From positions 1,684,204 to 1,748,203 of the forward strand of contig NW_013171816.1 in the NCBI RefSeq assembly GCF_000151665.1: a DNA stretch of 64,000 nt, in the 5' to 3' direction. Under the pieces are notes generated by a model, which had not been told where the DNA came from, did not search any database, and worked only from the letters and a program-made list of their open reading frames with translations. Origin of the DNA: Blastocystis hominis. Lineage: Eukaryota > Sar > Bigyra > Opalinata > Blastocystidae. Position numbers and translations under genes: made by a program. Of this stretch, positions 52,158 through 64,000 are shown piece after piece (position 1 is the first letter of the stretch; the number at the start of each line of letters is the position of its first letter).

Positions 52158-52509
52158 TATAAAGGGCAGACAATTACCACATTGGCAGAAAAAGGGCCGA
52201 AAAAATTTTCGCGCTTTATGCGCCATGGTACTCGAGGTGACCAGGTAGAAATAGACAGCCAGGTAGAAATAGGCAGCCAGGTAGAAAAAAGGAGGCCAGG
52301 AATAAAAATGGCAGAAAAAGGGCCGAAAAAATTTTCGCGCTTTATGCGCCATGGTACTCGAGGTGACCAGGTAGAAAAAAGGAGGCCAGGTAGAAATAGG
52401 CAGCCAGGTAGAAAAAAGGAGGCCAGGTAGAAAAAAAGGAGGCCAGGAAAAAATGGCAGAAAAAGGGCCGAAAAAATTTTCGCGCTTTATGCGCCATTTC
52501 CCTACTACT
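52158..52509. repeat. Right terminal inverted repeat
   Basis: It holds three copies of the roughly 30-bp core (against two on the left), with intervening arrays of CCAGGTAGAAA-type units. This makes it about 155 bp longer than the left repeat. The outer end, read inward, is AGTAGTAGGGAAATGG. Confidence 0.85.
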
Positions 52510-52515
52510 ATTGTA
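52510..52515. repeat. Target-site duplication, right
   Basis: ATTGTA, identical to 30161-30166. Confidence 0.85.
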
Positions 52516-54162
52516 TCATCATCCACATTATTCATCGGTCTATTTCAGCATATTGAATACCATTAGATCACTTTGGTATTGTTGATCATGAATAGAATGA
52601 TTGGATAGGATCGATCAATCAGAATCAGAATCAGAATCAGAATCAGATTGATGATGAGTATTCAACCATCAATCCTTGTGATTATTATTATTAGTAGTAG
52701 TAGTAGTATTTGTATTTGTATTTGTTCGATTTTCAATGATATAGAATCGATCGAATGATTCATTGATAGCGATCCAATCGACTGATAGAATTATCCAATT
52801 GATTCGATCGAATCCAAATGGAACAATCACTCAAACACATTGTAGTCTCAATGGTTGTTTTGCAATTGAATCGATCGAGATTCATGAAATCATTATGTTC
52901 GATCATTGGTTTAGCTGGAATCTATCATTGTACTGTATTGCATAACAATACTCTTCTTTCTTTCTTTCTTTCTGATCATTATTATTATCATTATTATTGA
53001 TATCATTCAAATCATTAGATTACATTCGAACAAGCCAATATGGAATCAGCATTTGATAATCACAATACAATAATGAGGCATATTGTGAGAACCATTTGTG
53101 TTGTTGTTTGAATATGAGTATTTCGATAATGGCTTTTCTTGGAATCCATTGTTTGATTGTATATTCAATATGCTGTTTGTGATTTTACACCGATGAATCC
53201 ACAAATCACATATTTCGAATGAATCTTGATCGAACGACTTCAATCGAATCGTTTTGACAAGATTCATTGCACTTAATCGTATTGAATCAATAGGAATCGA
53301 CACAATCCATATTTGTTTGTTGAGATAGTATTCATTTGGATAATACTCAATGATTCATTATTCTTTTGTTTTCTTTTGTTTGTTTTTGTTTTGATGTTGC
53401 TTATCTATTTTTGATTATTCCATTTTTCATTTGTTGTTATTGTTGTTGTTGTTGTTGTTCAACTTTTGGAATTGATTGTAGTTCATTTTATTATTTCATT
53501 TTCTATTTTGATTTTTAGTTTATTATTGTTTGTTTTGCTATTCTTTAGTTTTCTTTGTTTCTTATTTTCTTATATTTTGGCATTTTATCTTCTTCCTTTT
53601 GTTTTCTTTTTCTTTTGTTTTCTTTTGTATGATATGATTCTAATTTGTTTTTAGTTTTTCTGTTTTGTATTTTCTTTTTCTTTATTATTTCCTTTTTTCT
53701 ATTCTAACATTCATCTTATTATTCACTATCCACCAGACATATTAAATTGTGTCGATTTGTATTGATTCAATTCTCATAAGGAAATATGTGATTATTTGTT
53801 TGGATTGTTCCATGTTTTGTTTTGCTTATTTCTGTTTGTTTTATGTTCATCATCATCATTATTATTACTACTATATATCCATTTTAACCAATCATAGAAT
53901 CAATCATGTGCCATCAGTTTGAAACAACAATACAAATTCCACAGATCATTGTAAAATGAACCAGATAGAATTGTTCCAATCATAATCAATCGAAATGTGT
54001 TCCTATTAAACGAATCAAATCAAATCAAATCAAATCACCTAGCAAGATAAGATCAGATAAGCTTAAACTTACCAAATGGAATTGAAATCTATGAAAATCA
54101 TATGAAATCAATTCCATTCTATTTATCAACAATACTCGAATCGATTTCGATTGAACATACCC
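52516..54162. other. AT-rich low-complexity DNA right of the element
   Basis: Many short tandem runs (AGAATC near 52,620-52,645; TTTC near 52,957; TTG near 53,435-53,460). Short LRR-like phrases may survive (for example AIESIEIHEIIMFDHW near 52,860), too weak to annotate. Confidence 0.6.
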
Positions 54163-54400
54163 CAATGATACAAGTAGATTGACATTTTGAAACAGATTTG
54201 GAATATCTATTTACCATCTCTATTCAATATTTAGATCCACTTTCCAATGTCACCAAAACGAGGACAACAGAAACTCCATTATACAGAAGTTAGTGATGTT
54301 AGACTTGGAAGATCCAAAACAAATCATAACCAATCAATTCATTGTTACTTCGAAGTGTCAATGAAGTTGAATCATCATCATCATCCCATCTTTCTCCCCT
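54163..54400 (-). pseudogene. Inverted remnant of the LRR gene 3' end
   Basis: Read on the minus strand this matches 28,600-28,860 over most of its length, including the stretches GAATTGATTGGTTATG and GATATTCCAAATCT. It is closed in all frames. So the two sides of the element carry the same decayed gene end in opposite orientation. Confidence 0.6.
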
Positions 54401-55583
54401 ACCTTCCAGTATCCGATATCATATGACACACATTGTTTTTCGTTCTTATTCATTCATTCATTCATTCTGTTTTCCTTCATTACTCACTCATTCATTCATA
54501 GATTAATGGATCATTGATTGTCATAAAGGAAACACTTGATTCTTTGCTTTCATTGATTCCATTTCTTCTTTTGTTGACAAGGAATATTGTTATCGATTTT
54601 GATGGTCTGGAATCAATGAATGAATGGTAGGGGAGTAAGAGAGAAGTAGCAATAGCAGCAGCAGCAACATCCACAGCAACAACAACAATAATAATAGTAG
54701 TAGTAGTTGTAGTAAGCAATGGACCAAACTATCTATCAATTGATTTAATCAATAATCAGAACCTACAATATGAAATCATTTCAAATCAATCCGATTGATG
54801 TTTCGTGACAACAATCAATCTTTCCATGGAAACCGACAATCAAACCATCTTCTCTTCATTTATATTTAAATCTGAATCGATTCACATAGATTCATTCAAT
54901 TATGTGGATTGTTTGAAATTGATATGCATTCTTGGTATTTGTTTGTTTTCACATATCGAGTTTGTTCTTCATTTCGATCATTCCACATAACAATCTAATT
55001 GATCTATTATCCAGAATCGATCAGTAAGTATTATTGATTGATTGATTGATCCATAATAATAATACTCATATTTCCAATAATATGACTATTATTATCATGG
55101 ATTTGGTTCTTTCCTTATTTCTTTATTAAACTACACATATGATTGTTTCAGTATCTCTTTCTATGATGATTACTATTATTATTAATCATCAATAGCTATG
55201 GATTGTTCTCAGATATTCTTCTTCTCATTCCTTTTACTGTTATTATTTTCATTATTGCTTGTTATTCACATACACATTGTTTGCTCTACATCAATTTGGT
55301 ATTGATTCGATATCGGACACTGCATTGAGTTCACAATTCATCCATTTGGATTATTACTCATGTTATTGTTCGTTTCTATTATGTTGTTGCTGCTCATTAC
55401 TTCATTTCATTTCTGTTCTAGACATTGCTTTTGAACACATAATCTTATTATTATTCTCATTGATTTCTATTACTGTTATTATCATTGCTGTGTCATTTTA
55501 ACGAATTCATTGTCGTTATTATTGTTATTTGCTTTGTTGTTTGATAGATTCATATTATGAAAGGGTATACAGAATAGGCATCG

Positions 55584-55617
<34 letters not shown>

Positions 55618-58169
55618 GCGTTAAACAGTTCTAAAAGCATGAACAAATGATTGAATGAATGAATGATTGAATTGATGACATTATTGATGCAGAATTACAG
55701 TTCATTGGTTGTGATAAAGGTCTTTGTTGTTTTGTGAATCACTCCACGGAGAGAGAATCTTTCATTCATTCATTCATTCAATGATTTGTTGGTTGATTCA
55801 ATCATTCAATCAGCCATCCAAACCAAAGTGAATCAAATATGATTATATGAATGAATATAGAATAGAATAGAATAGAATAGAATAGAATAGAATAGAATAG
55901 AATAGAATAGAATAGAATAGAATAGAATAGAATAGAATAGAATAGAATAGAATAGAATAGAATAGAATAGAATAGAATAGAATAGAATAGAATAGAATAG
56001 AATAGAATAGAATAGAATAGAATAGATTGAATGAATAAATGACATCCTTGTTACTGATTTACAGATCATTGGTTGTGAGTAGTGTATTGAGATTGTCAAT
56101 CAATTCTTAGATAAGATATCATTCATTCATTCATTCATTGATTTGATCGTATAATCATTCAAATATCCCATTGCAATTCACATGATTGGTCCACTTTATA
56201 CAGATTTAACGATATTTCCTTGTCAACAATCCATCATTCATTCTTATGGTACAAAATATACATAATCACAGTATGGACTCAATTCAAATCGATATTTGTA
56301 GGATTATTCATTCATTCATTTGTTTGTTTTCATTACAGTGTTGAATTGCTGAAATCGAATCGAATCCAACTCCAATATCACAACCAATCACATTCCCATT
56401 CATTTCGATTCTCTCTCATTCACTCTTCATTATCATAATCACGTATTACATTCATAATGAATAACTAATACATATCATTGATTGGATTAAGATCTTAAGC
56501 AATGAATACTATTTCTTCTATTCTTTTCTTTTCTTTTCTTTTCTCCTTTCTTTCATCCATTTATGGTACAAACCATCTCCATGCTATGCAATCTTTGTAC
56601 ATCCAACTCATATTCATTCAATAGATTGTGACCAATTACACAAATCATTCCAGTACTATTCTATTCACATATAGCATACAATCTGTGATAATATCTAGGA
56701 ATCATTCAGTTCCAACCACTATATACCAATCATTGTGCATTCCAACTAACAATAACGGAATTTACTACAAACTACAATCATTCATTCATTGATTGGTTAT
56801 TCCAGTACTAAGTATCAACAATATTGTTCCTGCTACTCAGAATTAGTTATTTTATGAAAATGGATTTAACAGAATCAAACATTGTGTTAAACCAATGAAA
56901 TGACAGAATCGTGTTTGTCTGGATTTTGTTTGTTATGAAGCAAAACTATGCATGATCTATGTAATTCGTTTCAGGATGTGATAAAACAGATCCCTGTGAA
57001 ATATCATCATTTCAGCTATTGTTCGTCATAATTTGTGAAAATGACTCCATTTCTATTGCTACTTCATACATATGTTATTTTCTACTATTCTATTACATTC
57101 TAGTATTGTTGTTTTCATTCATATTGGCCATTTCTGATTATTCCACACTTACCTATCTTATTTTCACAGTATTCTATTCCATGGAGTATACTAATAAGCC
57201 AAAATATACAATCAATCACAAATACACATTATTCTATCTTCTCATACAGAATAATAGTGATGATGATGATGACAAAACATCAACTATTCACAATCAATAC
57301 TATTGAGAATAACTATTGTGAACACTTTTGTTTGTTAATACTGCTCATTCCTTCTCTCAGATTAGTACACGAACTAGCAACATTATTAGTTGTCACATTT
57401 AGAGTGTGAATTCATTATGGGCTTTGATACAATTCATATCACACAATATGCACTAAAATGAAACAATACACATTTGTTGTTATTCTATTGCAGATATTCA
57501 TTTTCCAAGTATTGATTCAAAGTATCTCGAGACTATATTATACAGATTAGTCATATATCAAAGGAAATACAACAATACTTGTGGTAAATGACTGATTCAT
57601 CCTTCCTATTTCTATTGATGAGTTCATCCATATTTGATACATGTCACATAACAAAAATGATACTATTTCACAATAACAAAAGCTCTTTCGATCAATAATA
57701 ATATGCTTTATCAACTTGTAGCCATCTTAAACCTCATTAATATGGAACAATAGTAGTAAGGGAATGGCACTATTTGTGTGAAACTTGGTGGCAGTTTTCT
57801 TTATATGCTATTTTGCACAATGACCACAATTGCGATCCTTTGTCAGTTGTTGTAATCGATCAACCGATTCTGAGTGCTCGACTATCGTTCCTAGGCTGTT
57901 TGGGCGGCAATCATCGGTCAGGAACCAGGTTTCGTGCTTTCTCACGCCAATTCCTTTCTACTATCAACCTAGTGCTCGTTTCGATTGTTGTGTTTGTTGC
58001 ATCAGTTATACTTGAGTGCAAGAAAGCAGTAGACGTACCTAGCAAAGGTGAATTATTGTTATTTCTCTTGTATTTACATGTTTGTTTGCTTATTTGTAAT
58101 GACCAAAAGCCAATGTGTGTACAATTTAATCACAAATCTATCTATTGTTGTCCATGCAAGTCATAAGTG
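54401..58169. other. Long AT-rich low-complexity stretch, no supported gene
   Basis: Rich in ATT, CATT and AATAG repeats. Open frames here (for example 57,774-58,166, which lacks an ATG start) show no similarity I recognise, although 57,780-58,050 is less AT-rich than its surroundings and could be a fragment of something. Confidence 0.55.
55861..56025. repeat. (AATAG)n tract
   Basis: About 33 uninterrupted copies of the 5-bp unit, also found with 12 copies at 29,631-29,689. Confidence 0.95.
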
Positions 58170-58188
58170 TCTTTGGTAAAGAGAAAAC

Positions 58189-58640
58189 ATGCATTATTCC
58201 ATTCTCATACAAGATTCACCTATCAATGGTTTATTCGATTCAATCAATCCTTACAAGTTCAGAAATCCATTTATCACTTCTATGAATGTTCTATCCAAAC
58301 CCAATCAAGTCATGTTCAATAATGTGGACTCAACCAATGTGGAGACAAACATCAATGGTGAAGAGGTAACGATCTCGCCTAGTTATTATACACTGAGTGA
58401 AATCATTGCCATTCTGAACACCATGATTAATACTACATTCTCAATTTCCACAATGGCTACAAGTTATGAGTGTATTTGGATCCAGTCTCCTTACTCTATC
58501 GATTCCACGAGGTACATATGATATCGTTACGATCATTGCAATGTTGAATGCGAGTGATGCTCTTTTTGAAGTAGTGTATAGTGGAGAAAAGGCATTTCGA
58601 GTCTATAACCAGTTTGTGATTTTTCCTCTAACACAACTCA
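58189..58640 (+). pseudogene. Remnant of the large structural gene
   Basis: It opens MHYSILIQDSPINGLF, matching the start of the 1,020-residue protein of the intact copy, and keeps one GTYDIVTIIAMLN-type module. Broken. The shared start supports ATG 30384 in the intact copy. Confidence 0.65.
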
Positions 58641-58689
58641 TTCATTTCTTGAATAAAGCGATTCATTTATCGAGGTGTGTGTGGAGCAT

Positions 58690-59705
58690 GAATGAGATCA
58701 AGGAACTACGGAAACCAGCAAAACGAAGAGGTGCCACTCGAATGATCATTAATGGATTCAAACGAAACATATACTTCATCGATCTTATCGATTTCTCTTC
58801 CAAACAACACAAATCCATACAGGAAATATTGGGATCACAAAAGAGTACTGGATTCTCCAAGAATCATGGATACAAATATGTCCTTGTATGTATTGATGGA
58901 TATTCGAAATACCTGATGACTCGGAAACTGAAAAGCAAGAGTGCTACAGAAGTCACTCATGCGATGAAGGACATCATTCAAACACATGGCGAATCACCAA
59001 AGCATATTTGCTCGGATCGAGGTACCGAGTTCACCAATGCCATCTTTCGTACAAACATCTTGAACAAGTATGATATCACCATGTATCACATGGATTCAGT
59101 GAATAAGGCAGTACTAGCCGAAAGAGCAATTCGAGATATCAAGTAAGACATCATGGTTCCTTCATTCTATTCAATCAATCAATGGCAAGGTGTATGGTTC
59201 GATTTGATCGATGGTGCAGTTCGTAGACACAATGCAAGGAAGATCAGAGACACCGGATATACACCCAATGACATTTGGCTTAACAACAACGATATCTTGT
59301 ACACGGAGAAAACAGAACCATCCAACATGACAGTAAAGGACACAACACCTCAATTCGATGTTGGTGATTATGTTGGAGTGACACGAAGACCTCGCATTCT
59401 GGAAAAGCGATCATTGACGAGCAAATGGTCTCAGGACTTGGTTGAAGTGGTTGACATTGACGATCACATCATGCCATTGATGTACGAAGTGAAGAATGTG
59501 GAAAGCGATAGCACATAGAAGTGTTATGATTGGAAACTGCTGGTAAGCAAATGCAAACCACAACCAGCACCACCCATGACTCGATCCAAGAGTCGAAAGG
59601 AACCCAATGCATTGAGAGAGGCAGCAAGATCACATCGACCCATTACGAGCACCCAAAAGAAGAAGAAGAAGAAGAAGAAACAACAACCTCGCCCAAGTGT
59701 CTGAA
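58690..59705 (+). pseudogene. Remnant of the RVE integrase
   Basis: About 90% identical at DNA level to the intact copy's integrase, with the DDE landmarks CIDGYSKYL and CSDRGTEFTNAIF still readable. Broken. Confidence 0.75.
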
Positions 59706-60245
59706 AACGATCGTGATGCTCTTCACACCTCCCAAACATACAAGAGAAGGGATATTTGTGAATGTAGAGATCGTATGACTCTCACTTGTCCATTCTATTC
59801 CATTTAGCAGTTTGGTATGGGAAAGGGTCACAAGATTGTTGAGTGTATCGATGAATGGCACATCGAACAATCACACACCATCCATTGAAACATTCACCTT
59901 GTATCCCTTATCCACAATCGATTCGATGGAATCACAATGTTTGAATAGGGCATCATTCTCATTGTAACATGGAATCGATATGATTATCAGATATAAAGCC
60001 GAAGGTAATTGGAATTGGCATTGATTATTGAATGGTTGAGTGAATGTGTGTGTATGTTCCAACAGTGTGACATTATTGACTTTCACAAAACAACCAAAAG
60101 GTATCGTAAATGAATATTGAGGAACGCCATGCACTGTCTCACGTACGATGACATGTTTGCCGTCGTTTTCGGGCATGTTGATGAACATGTTATCGAGCTT
60201 CCTGAACGTGTAGTTGTTTCTATTGCTGCTGAATATGTACGACAT
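59706..60245 (-). pseudogene. Remnant of the 206-residue gene
   Basis: It shares MSYIFSSNRNNYTFRKLDNM and the convergent placement with the integrase. Broken, and more diverged than the neighbouring pieces. The hairpin-encoded stretch of the intact copy is absent. Confidence 0.65.
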
Positions 60246-60297
60246 TGATTGATTCAATTTACTTTGGTTGATTTCGTTCATAGGGTTTAACATACAC

Positions 60298-60773
60298 ACC
60301 CTTCAGACATGCACCATCATCGATAAACAGATCGGACAACTCGGGAGGCACTTCATCATTCACGACCTATAGACCACGCGTACATAGTAGTTGGAGAAGA
60401 AATAGATCGCACGATTCTCGGTGATTACACCGATAATGTGAGGAGGCAGTAAATCATTCCTCCAAAACACATTCAGAGGCACACCGAGCAGACCATTGGA
60501 TTCCGATTGAGGCAATAGATACTCCCATTCATCCTCGGTAAACAAGGGAGAGTAAGTATTATCTAGAATCATCTCGATGCAATTGTAGTCATGCAGGATC
60601 AAACCACAGTTCACATTCGATTGTGGGGTACGAACACTGAATCCGAATAGTCTCTCTGAATTGATCGGATACTTGGTATGGATAATGATAATGTCGGCGA
60701 GTTCGATATTCTCGTCCTCCCAAGTACATACCAGGGAAGACCATGTGTTGTTCTCTGTTTTCTTGTATTTCAT
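60298..60773 (-). pseudogene. Remnant of the 170-residue gene
   Basis: It is closely similar to the intact copy's gene (ERLFGFSV, FTEDEWEYLLPQSESNG). The start context TTAAATG is kept. Broken. Confidence 0.65.
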
Positions 60774-60830
60774 TTAATCAAAACGTGAAATAGGGTTAAA
60801 ATAGATAAATATAAATATATAAATATATAA

Positions 60831-61264
60831 ATGAATAGACCGACTCACACATTGAACCCCAATACAGGACGAGAAATTCAAATTAACGGAGCTCGCTTCT
60901 GGAACCTTCTCAAGCATGGATTTAAGTACAACGAGAAATTGAATCACTTGTACGATACACCTATGTCATTGAATACCACGAAGTACGTTCCCAAATCGAG
61001 TTTTATTTCTCCCAGCAATCGTTTCACGATTATTGGAAAATCTGTGTATACTGAGTACTCCATGACAACTATAGACCACGAGGCGGCAAATGGGTGAAGA
61101 TGAGCAAAGAAAAGTCCGAAGTGTACGATAATGATTGGAACATCAAGAATATATTCATGGACGATTAGAACGATGATTCGAACGATTCGTCGTCCGAGTC
61201 TGATTACATCGACATCGATGAATTCGAATATGAAGAAGACGGACATGCGATTTTCCCATTCTAG
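60831..61264 (+). pseudogene. Remnant of the NP-x-TGR small gene
   Basis: It begins NRPTHTLNPNTGREIQING after TATATAAATG, as in the intact copy. Broken. Confidence 0.65.
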
Positions 61265-61341
61265 GTCGGAAATCTGCTAACTATTTCCAATTCATACATT
61301 TTTCACTTTGGTCACTTAAACAATTTGCCATATATATATAA

Positions 61342-64000
61342 ATGGATACTCATCGCGACGAATATACTATCAACCCTGAGACTGGACGAAAGATCAAGAT
61401 TGACACTCAAATCTGGAAGCGATTGGCAGCCAAGTATTAAATGATCGATGGGAAGTTCACCGATCAGACCATTCCTGATTCACGAGTGTATGTGTCAAAC
61501 AAGGTATGGATGAGAATATGAGGTCAATGGAGGCAGCAAAGAAACCAATACATACAACTCCTCGTAAACGAGTTGGTGATTCCAAAGGAGAGCGTAAGTA
61601 TCTGATTGTGGGAAGCAAGGCATGGAACGAGCAATATCTCGAATATGAGTGGAATGGACATGAATTCGGTGAGAAGCGAAAACAACCGTTGCCTGAATTC
61701 ATGAATACGGTAAAGAAGAGACGTCAAACACGACGAAACAAGTTCTTCACTCCGTTCGATTGCAAAGTCGCGGAAGGGCGCTTGTCGGATGTGATCGACT
61801 CGTCACTCGGGTATGCACTCACGTATTATCACACCATAGATAAGAACATGTTCATGGAATGGATGAATGAGAAACGAACCAAGAAGGACTTTCGTCTCAA
61901 GAACGATGATGACAAAAGACTATGGGTTCGACTTCCGGATGGAAAGAGCGAAGAGGAAGTGGAACCGATCAACTCGATGATGAACGAGATGGATCAGTTC
62001 AATGAGGTAGCGAAGAAGTACATCTTGAATGACATGCGCGATTATCCCAGTGTTTTATCATTATCATAGCATACAATCTCATGTGAACACATGCCGGAGA
62101 AGCCAAGACACTCAATCACACCGATGATCGATTGGGACACCTTCGCATCGTACGGCGAGAACGCAACGACGAGTGGTTGGAGGATTATCTGAAATGGTAC
62201 AGAAATGCCATGGAGGAACAAGAGATCGAAGGAAGTGGATTTGAGTACCGTAATTGGATCGGTTTCCATGTCGAAATGTTCCCACTTCGTACATTCGTGG
62301 GTTAAAAACATCATACACCTTTGATCATTGGACGCACTGTGATCACCCCCAATATCTATGACAACCGATGCCTGCAACGATATCTCATTCTGGCAAGTGA
62401 AGGCGGACACAAGATAATTGCAAATCGCAAGATGGGCGATGCGAGTGTGTACAACAAGTGGTGGAAACAACCTGACAAGTACAAGGTATTCGGAGTGACA
62501 ATTCATGAGGTGGAGGAAGCAATGGACATTTGCGATAACAAGGCATTCGATCAAAGTGAAGAGAATTTTGTGAGATTGGAAGAACTGTTGAAAGTCTCTT
62601 CCAATGTCTTCGAATTCACTCTCTTACCTGGATACGATGACAAGACCAAGGGTAAGTAGATTTATTCACGAGTTTTCAGATATACAAGCCGAATGGCAAT
62701 GGAGGAAGTGTATCGCTTTGCATTGTGAATGATACACAAGAGGGGGAAAAACCCCAAGCACTTCTTGTACATCAAGGATTTGAGCGATTTCAAACATCGC
62801 ATCTTTCGTCAGAGTGATGCGAAGAATTATAGAAATCTCGCAAGAAACACGAAGTGCAGATTCTGTGACGACTTCTTCGGATCTTGCAAAGCCGTTCATG
62901 CTCACGAAGTACAAGCACATCGAGAACTCGTCAATGAAAGCGATCAGTACGAGTTGTCGAACGAGGAGACTCGGTTGCGATTCACAAACCAGAGATACGA
63001 AATGCCAGCAGCTGTCGTCGTGTACGCTGACTTCGAGTCGGCCATTGATGACAAAAACAGACACAAGCCGATCATATTGTCTTGTTTGGCTGTGTCACAC
63101 ATTCTAGATATCCAGAAGCCACTTCGAGTCTACCATGCACCACACAAGAACGAAGAAGATCTTCGTCCTTTCATAGACTATCTCGTGCAATTACAAGAGA
63201 GAGTGAAAACGTATCTCTTCGATAAATTACCCCTCGAGAACACTCCCGAAATCGAGAGAGATTATCAGTCTACGTCTGTGTGACCATTCTGTCGTAAGAA
63301 ACTGGAGGACGACAAGGTGAGACAGCATGCACATGTGGCAGGTGAATACACCACAGGAAAGGGAGAAGTACGCCACTTCGAAGCTGGGCAGTACATCTGT
63401 ACCTGTTGTACCAAGTGCAATCTACAACTCTCGTTCAACAAGAAGAACTATCGTCTGCCAGTCTACTTCCACAATGGATCGCACTATGATTTCACATTCA
63501 TCATGAAACTCATCGCGACGATGCCTGGCGGGAATCTCGAAGTCATTCCCATCACTGAAGACAAGGAAATGCAGATCGAGTACAATGGTATTCAATTCAA
63601 GGACTCGTTGAAACTCATCAGCAGTCCACTGCGTTCCATTGTGGCACAGACACTTGGAGGCAACCTTGATTTGTACGTGCACACCAAACAACAACTACGC
63701 AAGTACTGCGAGTCTCGAGGTAAGCAATGGAATGACGAATACATCGATTTGTTGACACGGAAGGAACCCATGTTCTACAGTCTCATCAAATCGTACGAGT
63801 CATTGAACAATACCGTCATTCCTTCTCGTGAGCAATGCATTGATGATATGAAGGGAGAAATGATGCCCCAAGACGAATATGATCACATGGTGAAGCTGTG
63901 GAAGACTTTCGATATCAAGACATGGGGTGAATACTACGAATTGTACAATGTACTCGATGTGACTCTCATGGCTGATGCATTCGAACACTTCCGAAACACC
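61342..64000 (+). pseudogene. Remnant of the protein-primed DNA polymerase
   Basis: It begins after TATATAAATG and runs past the right window edge. The Exo I motif (VVYADFESAIDD), the finger region and the Exo II region are readable and very close to the intact copy. Broken, with several breaks. Confidence 0.75.

Larger units (their letters stand above)
30167..52509. mobile_element. Polinton/Maverick-type element, looks whole
   Basis: A 22.3-kb element bounded by 6-bp ATTGTA duplications and terminal inverted repeats beginning AGTAGG (left) and AGTAGTAGG (right, read inward). It carries the family's diagnostic set: protein-primed DNA polymerase B, RVE-type integrase, FtsK/HerA-type packaging ATPase, adenain-type cysteine protease and probable capsid proteins, plus a KilA-N protein and several unknown genes. 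Eighteen genes lie in strand blocks, densely packed and, as far as I can see, without introns. It looks whole apart from one fibre-like gene with about one break. Intact duplication and near-identical ends suggest a geologically recent insertion into AT-rich, gene-poor DNA. Confidence 0.9.
58170..64000. mobile_element. Second Polinton copy of the same family, broken
   Basis: It is colinear with parts of the intact element: the start of the large structural gene, the integrase, the four genes after it and the polymerase, which runs off the window edge. No terminal repeat was found at its left side. The capsid, ATPase and protease block is not present. It is broken, with several breaks. In a 180-base stretch of the polymerase compared by eye there are about 10 differences from the intact copy, nearly all at third codon positions, so decay is recent relative to the split of the two lineages. 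It contains no double hairpins. Confidence 0.85.

Noticed and set aside
57774-58166. 130-codon frame before the second element copy as a gene
   Set aside because: No ATG start, no recognised domain and no counterpart in the intact element; left as a possible fragment.
58100-58190. Left terminal repeat of the second element copy
   Set aside because: The GCGCATAAAGCGCG core and a 6-bp duplication were looked for and not found here.

Overview
The window looks like nuclear DNA of a small-genome protist, most likely a Blastocystis-like stramenopile (inference). Three things point there. Every recognisable host gene is cut by very short introns, 28-37 nt and mostly 30-31, running GT...(T)AG. Two genes (Prp18-like and exportin-7-like) have no sensible encoded stop at the end of their homology. 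Both instead show a T in codon position 1, four bases, then TGTTTGT(T/G), the arrangement by which Blastocystis makes UAA stops by polyadenylation. The genes are also packed with only tens to hundreds of bases between them.

Layout. 1-25 kb is a gene-rich host segment. It holds a helical-repeat protein (-, cut by the left edge), an L-type lectin cargo receptor (+), a CRAL-TRIO/GOLD Sec14-like protein (-), a derlin (+), a tiny KKXX membrane protein (+), Prp18 (+), exportin-7 (+), a large FYRN/FYRC-DDT-bromodomain-WHIM-ARID chromatin protein (+), a two-exon unknown (-), a GT92-type glycosyltransferase (+) and a fibronectin-III protein (+). The palindrome CCGCGG occurs about 25 times here and I saw none in the rest of the window. 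25-30 kb is AT-rich, microsatellite-rich DNA with MORN and MORN-LRR genes and remnants.

30,167-52,509 is a Polinton/Maverick-type element that looks whole. It has a 6-bp target duplication (ATTGTA), terminal inverted repeats starting 5'-AG, and genes for protein-primed DNA polymerase B, RVE integrase, packaging ATPase, adenain-type protease, probable capsid proteins, a pVI-like precursor, a KilA-N protein and several unknowns. One fibre-like gene in it is broken. Twelve of its 18 genes start exactly at TAAATG. 52.5-58.2 kb is again AT-rich low-complexity DNA, with an inverted remnant of the LRR gene. From about 58,170 to the right edge lies a second, broken copy of the same element family, about 94% identical where compared, with several breaks and without the capsid/ATPase/protease block.

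The most unusual feature is a family of about 12 GC-rich double hairpins scattered through the intact element. Each is two short inverted repeats (17-23 bp) with a 3-nt loop, usually closed by C-G, set end to end with no spacer. The GGG(G)/CCC(C) ends are kept while the inner stem changes with full compensation. Four lie inside reading frames without closing them, one is nested inside another hairpin, and two loci are empty in the second copy. In form they resemble the mobile double-hairpin elements of some fungal mitochondrial genomes, but here they sit in a nuclear virus-like element.
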